Of a stretch of DNA of 23,938 nt, positions 9,756 through 18,725 are shown piece by piece. Each line of letters starts with the position of its first letter. Within the stretch, counting starts at the first letter, position 1. The notes under the pieces are model-generated. The model saw only the letters and a list, made by a program, of their open reading frames with translations. It had not been told where the DNA came from and ran no database searches. Both the position numbers and the translations under genes were made by a program. The DNA lies in the NCBI GenBank assembly GCA_013423325.1, contig BLJB01000397.1, positions 1 to 23,938 on the forward strand, written 5' to 3'. Source of the stretch: Usnea hakonensis (taxonomy: Eukaryota; Ascomycota; Lecanoromycetes; Lecanorales; Parmeliaceae).

Positions 9756-10494
9756 GGAAGGTATGTAAATTGCAATCTGGCAGTCCAAAAAAACAGCATG
9801 CGAATGTCGAAAAGAACGTGATATCGCCAAGGTAAAATAAGTACATAGAGTATAGGTTAAGGTAGGTACTTAACGTACTTGTCTTCTTGGTCCATCAATT
9901 AAATCCTCTGCTTTACCTTCACACTAGTCCTCCTTTGGTAAGGCTTGCTCTCGACGACTTAACTGCCAAGAAGGAGTCCACACGCAATCTTCTCTTACCC
10001 TACTCTGCTTTAGCTAGACCACGTCTTGTATAAAGTACCAGATAAGAAAGGTAATCGATATTCCGTACACATATGTTGTACTTTACCCGTACTCAGGTAC
10101 ACGTGGACTCGGATCTGAATGAATTTTGCCTGGCACACAAGCCGTCACCCTTGCATTAGCACGATAATATGCAGGGGCTACAACATACTATTCAGATTGG
10201 AAGTTGCATGCATGCAATTCAAGAGCACCAATCGACTTACAGCCCTTGCACCTCCTCCTGCATCAGTGCATACACAGTACCGACCTTGGATACCGAGTAC
10301 TCAGCGCGCTTTCTTCCAAACTACCCCAAAGACTAAACCCAATTAAACTTAGCCAATCATGAGCTCTCCGGAAATAACGCCACGGAGTAAGTAAGGGACT
10401 ACGAAGCTAACTTACGCTGCTGAATAGAACCATAGTATTATTTTGATTCTGCACCATCTACTCCTCCTCTTACACAAGATATCCAGACATCATC
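9756..10494. promoter_or_regulatory. Displaced divergent promoter region, 5' flank of the methyltransferase
   Basis: About 740 bp of normal-composition host DNA without a convincing gene. It probably holds the methyltransferase promoter and, before the retrotransposon insertion, that of the synthetase. A palindromic E-box, ACACGTGG, lies at 10099-10106. A 75-codon frame at 10119-10346 ends in STQRAFFQTTPKTKPN, loosely like a mitochondrial presequence, but it has no continuation and I do not call it a gene. The methyltransferase ATG context (ATCATCATGG) is good. Confidence 0.45.
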
Positions 10495-11415
10495 ATGGCA
10501 GATGTAACCAACGACGCCGGCCCCCCTCCCCAACCCCAAAAACCCGCCTGGTTCACCTCCGACGTCCGCGACATCCCCGCCAACGCACGCCATCTCCTAG
10601 AGCAATACAGCCAAATCCCCCCCGATCAAGTCCTCCCCCACGTAATAGAACAAGTAAGATCCTCCACCCTACTCACCCCCCCTCCGGCTCCAATCCTCCA
10701 CCCCCCGCTAACCCTACCCTCCCTCTCCCCCCCCCAGCAAAACGCCGCCTTCGCCATCTTCCCCTACCCCTGCATCGGCCAACTACGCTTCCTAACCCTA
10801 AACCTCAGCACCCACCCCCTCTACCCACACCTCCTCACCCGCCTCCACTCCGGCCAAAAACTCCTCGACGTCGGCTGCTGTTTCGGCCAAGATATCCGCA
10901 AACTCGTCGTGGACGGCGCGCCGGCGGAAAACATCTACGGCACGGATATAGAGGGCGCGTTCATCCAGCTCGGATACGATCTCTTCCGCGATCGGCACTC
11001 GCTCACATCTACCTTTTTCGCAAAAGATATGCTAGACCCCATGGCGGGCTGGGAAGCCTTTTACGAGGCGATGGATATCATTTTCATAAACTCTTTCTTG
11101 CACCTCTTTGATTGGGAGGGCCAGATCAACGCCGCGCGCCAGCTAGCAAAGTTACTGCGTCTAAAGACGGGCTCTGTGATTGTGGGCAGGCAGTTGGGCA
11201 GTTTGGTGGCGGGGGAGTATCCGAATTTGAGGGATGAGGGGACTAATTACAGGCATGATGTGGCGTCTTTTGAGAAGCTTTGGGGGGAGGTGGGGGACTG
11301 TAAGTGGAGGGTTGAAGCATCGTTGGACGAAGCGGATTTTTTGGCAAAGAATAAGGGGAATAAGTGGTCGGAGCCGGATATGAGGATGATTACGTTTACG
11401 GTGGAGAGGTTGTGA
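10495..11415 (+). CDS. SAM-dependent methyltransferase, natural-product type
   Basis: Predicted exons are 10495-10653 and 10738-11415, giving 278 residues. The frame is also open without splicing (306 residues). However, 10654-10737 has a GTAAGA donor, CGCTAAC branch site and CCCCAG acceptor, and its 84 nt encode only a Pro-rich stretch that interrupts the conserved block ending FAIFPYPCIGQLRF. In spliced numbering the SAM-binding motif I LLDVGCCFGQDIRKL is at about 95-109, followed by the acidic loop IYGTDIEGAF, and VIVGRQLGS and NYRHDVASFEKLW toward the C terminus. These blocks characterise the AusD/Trt5/AdrK-like methyltransferases of fungal meroterpenoid and other secondary metabolite clusters, which methylate hydroxyl or carboxyl groups. 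No signal peptide or membrane segment is visible, so it is likely cytosolic. The divergent synthetase makes a tailoring role on its product plausible. The acceptor group cannot be predicted. Confidence 0.88.
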   Translation: MADVTNDAGPPPQPQKPAWFTSDVRDIPANARHLLEQYSQIPPDQVLPHVIEQVRSSTLLTPPPAPILHPPLTLPSLSPPQQNAAFAIFPYPCIGQLRFLTLNLSTHPLYPHLLTRLHSGQKLLDVGCCFGQDIRKLVVDGAPAENIYGTDIEGAFIQLGYDLFRDRHSLTSTFFAKDMLDPMAGWEAFYEAMDIIFINSFLHLFDWEGQINAARQLAKLLRLKTGSVIVGRQLGSLVAGEYPNLRDEGTNYRHDVASFEKLWGEVGDCKWRVEASLDEADFLAKNKGNKWSEPDMRMITFTVERL

Positions 11416-11862
11416 GGGGAGGGGTGGGAAGGGGAGGGGTGGGGGGAGGGATATGGGTGCGACGATGTGCCGGCGGGGGAGTGTCAGAATCTTTGTTGAA
11501 GACTAGGGAACCATCTTCCGGCACGATGTAAGGTTTTTTGAGAAGGAGCTTTGAGTGGTGGGCCGGAAGGAAGGTGGGCCATAGGTAGGGCAAGGAGCGG
11601 TACTTTAGGTAAGGTAAGAAGCGGCACTATAAATAGCGTGTCTCCCCCTCCTACATCTCCTCCACCTCACCTTCTTCTTCCTCTTCTTCTTTTCCTACCT
11701 CAAAACAAAGCAAACATATATATATATATATCTTCCGAACCAGGGTCAGGAAATCTTTTCACGTCTACTACGGTTACGGGGTTACGGGGTTATAATACCC
11801 GCGAGAGACGAGCAGTAGAATAAGGGAAAGAAAAGAGTTGTGAGGTAGTGAGGTCGCGTTCT
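11416..11862. promoter_or_regulatory. Convergent intergenic region with a promoter-like TATA plus CT block
   Basis: The region separates the methyltransferase stop from the 3' end of the membrane-protein gene. CTATAAATAG at 11626-11635 is followed by a CT-rich tract (about 11641-11702) and then CAAAACAAAGCAAAC. This TATA plus pyrimidine layout is often found at fungal transcription starts. No credible plus-strand ORF follows, so any transcript would be non-coding or antisense to the membrane-protein gene. A short (TA) run lies at 11717-11731. Confidence 0.3.
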
Positions 11863-11863
11863 T

Positions 11864-11976
11864 GATGATGATGATGATGATAATAATGATGATGATAATA
11901 ATGATGATGATAATAATGATGATGATAATAATGATGATGATAATAATGATGATGATAATAATGATGATGATAATAA
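11864..11976. repeat. 15-bp tandem repeat of GAT and AAT triplets
   Basis: It begins as pure GAT and becomes about seven perfect copies of the 15-bp unit GATGATGATAATAAT. It ends about 10 bp beyond the stop codon of the minus-strand membrane-protein gene, so it would lie in that gene's 3' UTR. In the GAT frame it would encode Asp/Asn runs, but that frame has an upstream TGA and no start. Confidence 0.93.
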
Positions 11977-11986
11977 GGTAGCTAGG

Positions 11987-13504
11987 CTACGTAGACAGCC
12001 TATCACTCCTCCACTCCAACTCCGTATCGACTTTTATATCATTACCTTGGACTTGGAGCGGATGGTGGTGCTGCGCGCGCTCAGGCGTCAAAATTTCGAC
12101 TTTGCGGTCCCATTTATCCCCCCTCCCCCCACCCCTACTTCTCCCCTCCCTTCCATCCCCCCTCCCCTGAAGCTCACACCCCCCCTCCTCCCCCCTAAAC
12201 CCACAAAGGCTCTCCCGATCCCCACAGCCCCCATCATCATCATCAACAGTCCTATATCTGGGCCGGAGCACAGTGCCGGTCTGACTGCTGCTGCTCTTTT
12301 TTGTGGCGGGGCGAGCGAGGCGCTGGAAGAGGGAGGCGAGGGTCGGGATACAGGCGCAGATTATGCCGATACATTCTTCGACGCTACACCAGATGACGAA
12401 TTCGGTGAGGTCCCCTATAAGGGATGATGGTTGTGAGGAGGGGGGTTGGATGTTGAGGGGAGGGGAATGGGGGGGGGGGACTTACAGGTGGCGTCAGTGC
12501 GGGAGCCCATTTTGAAGGCGAGGGCGATGCGGACTACGCCGGCGGCACAGGCGCTGGAGGGGGTATAGTTATTAGGATGGATGGTTTGTTTGGGGGGGGA
12601 GAGGCATTTGGGACGAACCAGAGGCCGAGGGAGAAAAGGAGGAGGAGGCGGAGTTTTTGTTTTGTGGGGATTTGGAGGTTATAGAGGACGCTGACTGGGA
12701 GGAGGAGGATGGCGAAGTCGGAGACTGTGCTTGTGAGGAGGGAGGCGGTGGTTTTTGCAATGTCGGATTCGCAGTGGCCTGGGAGGGTTGTGGGCGTTTT
12801 GAGGTAGGCGGTTATGTAGACGCGCTGCCAGTAGTAGTTGACGGGGGCGCATTGGAGGATATAGAAGAGGGTTGAGCCGAGGGCCCAGAGAATGGCGTAG
12901 AGGACGTTGGCCCACCAGGCGATTTTTAGCCAGCGCTGGTTCACGAGGAAGAGCCGGCGGTAGGTGTAGAGGATAGAGAGTTTAATAGCTAGGAAGCAGG
13001 AACCGTTGAGGACTACGGAGTACCATATAATCTGCGAATCTTTAATTAGCTTTGCGGGATACCCGTTCGGTAGGCTGCGGAGTGGGACCTTGAAGATGGA
13101 GATTAGATGCTGAGGAGGGTGCGGGTCGCTTTCTAGAACCCTATACGTGTGCAATCCAAGGCCTAGAGAAGTGCCTGTTCAGAGTCAGCGCGGGAGAGTA
13201 GATGTTGTTGATGCTCTTGGCTGACCTGCTAATGACCCGGCAATGATCGCATCGGAAATGATCTAATAGGAGGATGTTAGAGCGCCTTGGGATGTTTGGT
13301 AGGGTATCATACCAGTGCGATGAAAATGAGGTAATCTTCCAAGAGGAAATGCCGCCAACCTGTCCAATGTCCAGCCCCTCGAGCAATCACCGCCGAATTG
13401 CTGAGGACGAGTAGCACAACAAAGGAGCCGATAAGGAGAGGCTTTCTCGTGTCGTCGTAATGATCAATTTCATCTGGCGTCAGAGGCGAGCTATTGGAGC
13501 TCAT
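11987..13504 (-). CDS. PTH11-like seven-helix membrane protein (fungal rhodopsin domain)
   Basis: Five predicted exons: 13504-13313, 13262-13226, 13174-12619, 12553-12486 and 12414-11987. Introns are 50, 51, 65 and 71 nt and all phases agree, giving 426 residues. Exon 1 holds the first helix (about 22-42) and LLEDYLIFIAL (54-64). The 37-nt exon 2 supplies IISDAIIAGSLAG. Exon 3 contains WYSVVLNGSCFLAIKLSIL, YRRLF and FYILQCAPVNYYW, hallmarks of the family. Exon 4 reads CACAAGVVRIALAFKMGSRT. Exon 5 opens with WDLTEFVIWCSVEECIGIIC and ends in a Gly/Arg-rich cytoplasmic tail. No CFEM domain precedes it. The family includes the rice-blast surface sensor Pth11, but most members are uncharacterised. 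An upstream in-frame ATG at 13582 would add 26 residues; I prefer 13504 because family N termini are short. The gene is divergent from the MFS transporter. Confidence 0.88.
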
Positions 13505-14059
13505 TGCTAGAATCTTTATATCCGCTGAAGCGATGATTTGGAAAGAGGTTGTCGTGGGGGTAGCAATTGTCAAAAGTCTCATTCTCGAGACCAGGGCATT
13601 AATTCGAGGAGCAGGTGGAGGATGAGATCTTGCGTCTAGCTAAGAAGCTAGGTTCTCACCGCATTGAAAAGCTGTGGGAATATGCCGTCATCTTTGAAAA
13701 AGATGAAGGCGCATTCTAACAACAGTCCACTAGTCGACAGAAAATATATCGTGAATAGCGCCATTTGGCAATAGACTTTTTCATGTGAAATCTGTTGTAG
13801 TGGCACGTCAAGCTTCAGTCTTAACTTAGCTGATCTGTGGGCGTCGTATACGAAATGTCGATCGACAATGCATACTCAAATCACGTACCACAAAATGGCA
13901 GGTATTCTACGTACGTACCTATCATTTCCAGGGGCGCTGGGCCTTAATATGCGACTACGATTAGTTCAGTCCTGGTTCGAGGATTCTTGCGACATGTCCG
14001 ATACATACCTATACACTTTAGCATGGAAACTTTAGCAAGCCTCAAAGAAAAACCCTTGA
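13505..14059. other. Upstream region of the PTH11-like gene
   Basis: This is part of the 1.9-kb divergent spacer between the membrane-protein gene and the transporter. It contains the possible gene relic at 13603-13719 and a short TACG repeat (near 13909-13919). I see no other gene-like signal. Confidence 0.4.
13603..13719 (+). pseudogene. Short protein-like frame, possible relic exon
   Basis: This 38-codon frame starts straight after a TAA and ends in TAA, without an ATG. It reads FEEQVEDEILRLAKKL, then HRIEKLWEYAVIFEKDEGAF. The amphipathic, charge-patterned sequence looks more like real protein than random frame. I do not recognise the family. It could be the last exon of a lost gene or chance. 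Confidence 0.25.
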
Positions 14060-14435
14060 TACCCTCACACTTCCCCAGGAATCCAATCAAATTCCTTTCC
14101 TCGAGCGCTAACCCTGACGACATTAGAAGCGGAGGGCTAACCACATTGGTATCTCCGGCGTTTTAGCACTGGCGGTAATTGGATAAGATAGCCGAGGTTA
14201 CAGACGTTCCTGCAGGCTAATTACTAACCACCAACATGCGATAAGCCCACTCACACCCTCTTCCCCGTTAAACAAGCAAACTATTGGCTCGAGCGCTATC
14301 TAGGGACATTTGAAGTGGGGAGACCAGCCCCACAGATATCCTTGGCGCTTTGAGACGGGTGGTAATTGGATGGAATAGAAGTACGTAGCTAACGCTCATA
14401 CAGGATAATTACTAATCACTAGCATACATATCAGA
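14060..14435. repeat. Diverged tandem duplication, two units of about 188 bp
   Basis: Unit 1 is about 14060-14247 and unit 2 about 14248-14435. Anchors repeat at a constant offset of 187-188 bp: CTCGAGCGCT (14100, 14288), GGTAATTGGAT (14174, 14361) and TAATTACTAA (14218, 14406). Between the anchors similarity is clearly visible but imperfect, so the duplication is old. It lies within the shared upstream region of the PTH11-like and MFS genes. Confidence 0.75.
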
Positions 14436-15408
14436 AGTGTGTGGCATTCGACGCATCTTATCGGAGATTACCCTCAGTTCGGGTCGATGGATGGAAATAC
14501 AACATAGTCCCCAGAAAAAGAAATGACGTTGAATGCGACGGTAATAGGGTCTTGCTTATCGTTGGACCAATGATTTATACTCCGGTAACACCCGTTCCAT
14601 ATGTCAGGTACCTTATTATCGGCACAGCTCAAGACTACCACAGACGATGCAGTCATGCATAATTAGCCGCAATGCTGAAACCATAGCTGTGGTTAAGTAT
14701 ACTGCTAATAGGGTCACGCATTGATAAGCCGCACAGCATGATGATGACACTTGAGTATATAGAACGTAATATAATGCTGTGAGAATTTTAGTGAGTTTAT
14801 TTACATCGCTTAAGGTTGTGACTTGTGAGACCTTTGATTACCTAGCTTCAAATTCTCGACCCGAATTACCCGGTTCATCGCATCTTGGGCTCCTTATTTA
14901 GGGAATGGGAATTTGGAGTTGGAATAAATTCATTTACACCATGAGCTTGACCTTAATCGGAGGAGGGTGCATTCGCCAACCCTGCGGAAAGAGTTACCCC
15001 CATTCAGCCCTACCGAGCTTTCTCCGAGCATGCACGAATACAACATACAAGCGCTCACTGCTGGACTCTTCTCTAGTATCCGACCATCCATATCTCATAT
15101 CCAACACGCTTCTAGCCCCACAAGTGAGGGACACGTGGTATTTAGACCAATGGAACGCTATGCCAAGGACGATTTTATCCATGCCATACTATGATTCCGG
15201 GTTCCAATGGCAATGAGAACATGGCGGCCACACCTAACTTTAGCAATGTCACCGTACCTCGGCCGCTTGAGTTCACCGTGTACTTCCACTAGACTTCTTT
15301 GCCGCTCACAATACTCAGTCCAAATTTTCAATCTCGAGAAAAACCACCTCCAAATCTTGAACCCTGACACCTGCTCCTCATCTCTAGAAAAAGCACTACC
15401 ACAGCGCA
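14436..15408. promoter_or_regulatory. Upstream region and probable 5' UTR of the MFS transporter
   Basis: Several open frames of 60-103 codons exist (for example 14905-15216), but none resembles a known protein and they overlap on both strands. An E-box ACACGTGG at 15131-15138 is identical to the one upstream of the methyltransferase. The last 100 bp are A/C-rich, as fungal leaders often are, and the ATG context is CAGCGCAATGG. Confidence 0.4.
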
Positions 15409-17240
15409 ATGGACAACAAAGACCCTATCATCGCTGAGGGAGACCATGTTCAACTCCACAGTAAAGACGGTATTGATGCGTATCAAGCAGACGTGGGTTT
15501 ACAGACCCTGCATGTCGTGGATCAAGAACACTTGCACCTCGATGACGTCACAAGCAAGCGATTGAGGAGAAGGGCTGATATGCTCATAATGCCGGTGAGA
15601 AAATGTCTCAACAACATGTATGGAGAATCGGCCCCTTGACAAGCCGCAGTTCCTCTGTCTCGTCTATGGCGTTCAATTTCTTGACAGTAAGAATTTGAAA
15701 GCTCTTCCTTCTCCATCGCGACAACTAATTGGACCGTCTGAATAGGAACTAGTCTCTCATATGCAAGCGTTATGGGTATTACCAAGGATCTCAAACTAGT
15801 GGGTCAGGATTACTCGTGGATTAGTAGTGTCTTCTTTTTCGGTCCGGCTCGCTCAATGCCAACTTGCATCCGCGATGCATTGACTGAATCTCGATAGGCT
15901 TCTTGGGCACGGAATTTCTCACCGGCCGTGCCTTGCAGAGACTTCCAATTGGGAAATACCTAGGGACATGTACTGTCATCTGGGGTATCGTCTCCTGCTG
16001 CCTCGCCGCCACCCGGAGCTATGGTGATGCGATCGCGCTTCGCTTTGTTCTGGGCATGCTTCAAGCATGTGTCTCGCCAGCTCTCATACTCATCATCTCT
16101 CAGGTATCTACCCACTCTTCAACGCATGTCATATGGGTAGTTGGCTGACGTGAAGCTTCTAGTGGTACACCAAACCCGAACAGAGCTCCCGCACCGCAGT
16201 CTGGGCGTCTTCCAGTGGATTCGCACAGATCATCGGGGGTCTTGTGGCATACGGAATCGCCAAGGGGAATATACACCACCAATACTCCATCACGGGATGG
16301 AAAGTGGTCTTCCTAGTATTTGGATGCATCACGATTCTCTTCGGAGTCCTTGTGCTCATTTTCGTGCCCGACAACCAACTCAACGCATGGTGGCTGTCAA
16401 AAAACGATCGGGTACTCGCCGTCCAACGTATCCGTGTCAATCAGCAAGGCATCGGTAACCGCAAGTTCAAATGGCATCAATTTGTTGAAGCCCTAACTGA
16501 TCCAATGACCTGGGCCATCGTATTCTTCGCCATCGCAGCAAACATACCGAATGGAGGTATCAACAACTTCTTCTCCCAACTCATCGTTTCCTTTGGCTTT
16601 ACGCCAGAGCAATCCCTGCTCTACGGCTGTCCCGCCGGTGCCGTGGGCATCATCTCGATTCTCTCCTGGGGCATTCTTTCCCAGCGTCTCGGATACAGGA
16701 TCTTATGGGGCGCCCTGGCCATGGCCATCGCCACCCTCGGAGCGATCCTCATCGTAGCACTACCTCTCAGGCTTCGCGTGGGCAGACTAATAGGATACTA
16801 CCTAACCTCAGCGCTTCCAGCCGCAGAAGCATCAATCCTATCCCTCATCTCGACCAACGTAGCCGGGTACGCCTTCCCCCCCCCCCCACTATCCCCCATT
16901 CTACTCTCATAATCACTAACCCTATCCATCCATCCTCTCCAGCTACACCAAAAAAACCACCGTCACAGCCATCTTCTTCGTCGGCTACTGCGTCGGCAAC
17001 ATCCTCGGCCCCCAAACGTTCCGCGCCAAAGACGCGCCCCACTACACCTCCGCCGAGATCACGATTATTGTCCTCTTGGCAGCTTCCCTGCTGGATATGT
17101 TGCTCCTATTTACTTACCTCGCCTACCAGAATCGGCGGAAAGAGAGAAAGAGGCAGCGCGAGGGGTATGTGAAGCAGGCGGGGATCGAGTTTTGGGATCT
17201 TACGGATAGGGAGAATGGGAAGTTTGTGTATGCTTTGTAG
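15409..17240 (+). CDS. MFS transporter, allantoate permease (Dal5/ACS) family
   Basis: Six predicted exons: 15409-15594, 15650-15686, 15746-15841, 15898-16103, 16163-16866 and 16943-17240. Introns are 55, 59, 56, 59 and 76 nt, all phases agree, and 508 residues result, the usual length for this family. A soluble N terminus (about 1-58) is followed by about 12 hydrophobic segments. Landmarks: LVYGVQFLD (about 66-74) with SYASVMGI after it, LQRLPIGKYLG, RFVLGMLQACVSP (155-167) then ISQWYTKPEQSSR across the fourth junction, and the C-terminal FWDLTDRENGKFVYAL (493-508), a family signature. The loop motif usually has LGxxEA; here it is LGMLQA. Members carry anionic organic solutes such as allantoate, nicotinate, pantothenate or biotin by proton symport at the plasma membrane. 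The substrate here is unknown. It could import a precursor or be unrelated housekeeping uptake; export of the synthetase product is less typical of the family. Confidence 0.92.
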
Positions 17241-17300
17241 AAACTATGGTGTATCGCGTATATCTTCTTTGAATCGGAAAGTTCAATAACCTCCTCCCCT

Positions 17301-17342
<42 letters not shown>

Positions 17343-17520
17343 ATCCCAAACCTTACAAAAACCGCAGAACCCACACCACACACCGCACCGCTTAGTCATC
17401 AGCACTACCGACACTCACCCTAGTTAGTAATTTCATTTACTATGCCTTACCTTACCCCTCACCCTTTCTTATTGGACTTGGGGGGAGGGTCATGGAGGGG
17501 GCTACTCCCCCCTCATCAAG
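17241..17520. other. 3' flank of the transporter with a 41-nt poly-C run
   Basis: About 60 bp after the transporter stop, 17302-17342 is an unbroken run of 41 C. The rest is C-rich, unremarkable intergenic DNA. On assembly grounds the run length should be treated as approximate. Confidence 0.85.
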
Positions 17521-17987
17521 ATCACCACTTACTCACTCACTCACTCACTCACCCCCTCTCCCTCCCCCCCTCCCCCCAAACTAAAAGCCACCAATCAACC
17601 CCCCCAAGCCAACAAATCCCCCACTCACCCCATCCTCCCCCCCCCCTCCTCCCTTCCACCCACCCCTCCCTCCCCCCTTCCACCAACCCTTTCCCCACCC
17701 ATCCACTCACTCCAACTCACCCACTCAAAGCTTTACCGCTTCACCATATCTACATCCGCACTACTAACGCTTTCTGTCCCTGTTCCTGGCCCTGTCCCTG
17801 TTTCTGGTTTCTGGTTCTGGTTCTGTTTCTGGTTCGTGGAGAAAGAAAGAAGGAAAGGGAGAAAGAGAGAAAGGAAGGGAGGGAAGGAAGGTATGAAGGA
17901 AGGAAGGGAGGTGTAGTTTTTAGGAAGGAAGGCGGAGGATGAGGAGAAAGAGGGGAAGGGAGGAAGGGGGGAAGGAAGGGAGGTAGG

Positions 17988-18725
17988 AAGAGGGAGCTGG
18001 TTATGGCTTGGGGGGGGGAGGGAGGAAGGAAAGAAGGAAATAGGGGAGAAGGAAGGAAGGGAGGGAGGAAGGAAGGGAGGAAGGAAGGAAGGTTTAGTTT
18101 ATTGGAAAGAAGGCGCGGGGAAAGGAAGGCGGAGGGAGCTGGTTGTGGCTTTGGGGGGGGGCGGGGGTGGTGGTGCTTGTGCTTGTGTGTGCTTGTGTGT
18201 GTGTGGGGCGCGTCGGGTTGGGGGATGGTTAAGGTAGCTAGCTAGCTAGGGGTGTGAAAGGAAGGCGGAACTGACTGATTAGTATGGTTTTCGATGATGC
18301 GTGTTTAGATAAGAGCTCTACCTACCATCTCTCCCCCCTCCCTCTACCTCTCCCCCTCTCCCTCTCCCCCTCACCCTCTTCCCCTCTACCCCCTCCATCC
18401 ATCTCTCCCATCTCAAGAACCCACCCCCGTTCCGTTCCCAAATTCTCTCCTATCTCCTATCCCTACCTTACCGTCCTTTATCACACTTTCCGTTCGATAT
18501 CTGGACCTCGAGGCAAGGCGGTGGGTCTCCTCTCTTTACCTTACTTACTTTCTGTTATATTTTGTAGTTGTTATTATAGGGAAGGGAAGGGATATCTTGA
18601 TGGTGGATGGATGGATTGGGGAGAGGGGAGAAGATGATATGCGCGGGCTGGTGGGCGCGGGCTGGGGTAGGGAGAAAGGAAGGAGGAAAGGCGGAGGGAG
18701 CTGGTTGTGGTGTGGGGTGGGGATG
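17988..18725 (+). repeat. Three dispersed copies of a GGAGGGAGCTGGTTGTGG unit
   Basis: Copies lie at about 17989-18018 (AGGGAGCTGGTTATGGC, then a G run), 18129-18162 (GGAGGGAGCTGGTTGTGGC, then a G run) and 18691-18722 (GGAGGGAGCTGGTTGTGG, then G-rich). Each is preceded by GGAAGG-type purine sequence, and the first two also share an upstream TAGTTT with AAGGCGG. This suggests old segmental duplication inside the low-complexity block. Confidence 0.65.

Noticed and set aside
1695..9767. Identical 14-mer ATGGAAGGTATGTA at 1695-1708 and 9754-9767
   Set aside because: About one 14-mer match is expected by chance in a window this size, and similarity does not extend.
10443..11111. 222-codon plus-strand frame overlapping the methyltransferase
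   Set aside because: It is a shadow frame rich in Pro, Arg and His from C-rich DNA. The overlapping frame carries all conserved methyltransferase motifs.
12047..12515. Plus-strand frames rich in Pro and Ile opposite the membrane-protein gene
   Set aside because: They are antisense to predicted exon 5, which encodes the conserved WDLTEFVIWCSVEECIG block; the frames are low complexity.
13304..13320. A frameshift inactivating the PTH11-like gene near 13310
   Set aside because: Direct joining of exons 1 and 3 fails, but a 37-nt exon with good splice sites restores phase, so no lesion is needed.
13141..13386. 81-codon minus-strand frame bridging exon 1 to exon 3 of the PTH11-like gene
   Set aside because: It is out of frame with both conserved flanking exons and reads through two good introns.
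13970..13990. Possible tRNA B-box GGTTCGAGGAT
   Set aside because: The last positions do not fit GGTTCGANNCC, and no A-box or cloverleaf can be drawn around it.
17442..18637. Plus-strand frames of 80-166 codons in the low-complexity block
   Set aside because: They consist of runs of Pro/Ser/Thr or Gly/Glu/Lys/Arg dictated by nucleotide composition, with no domain or splice logic.
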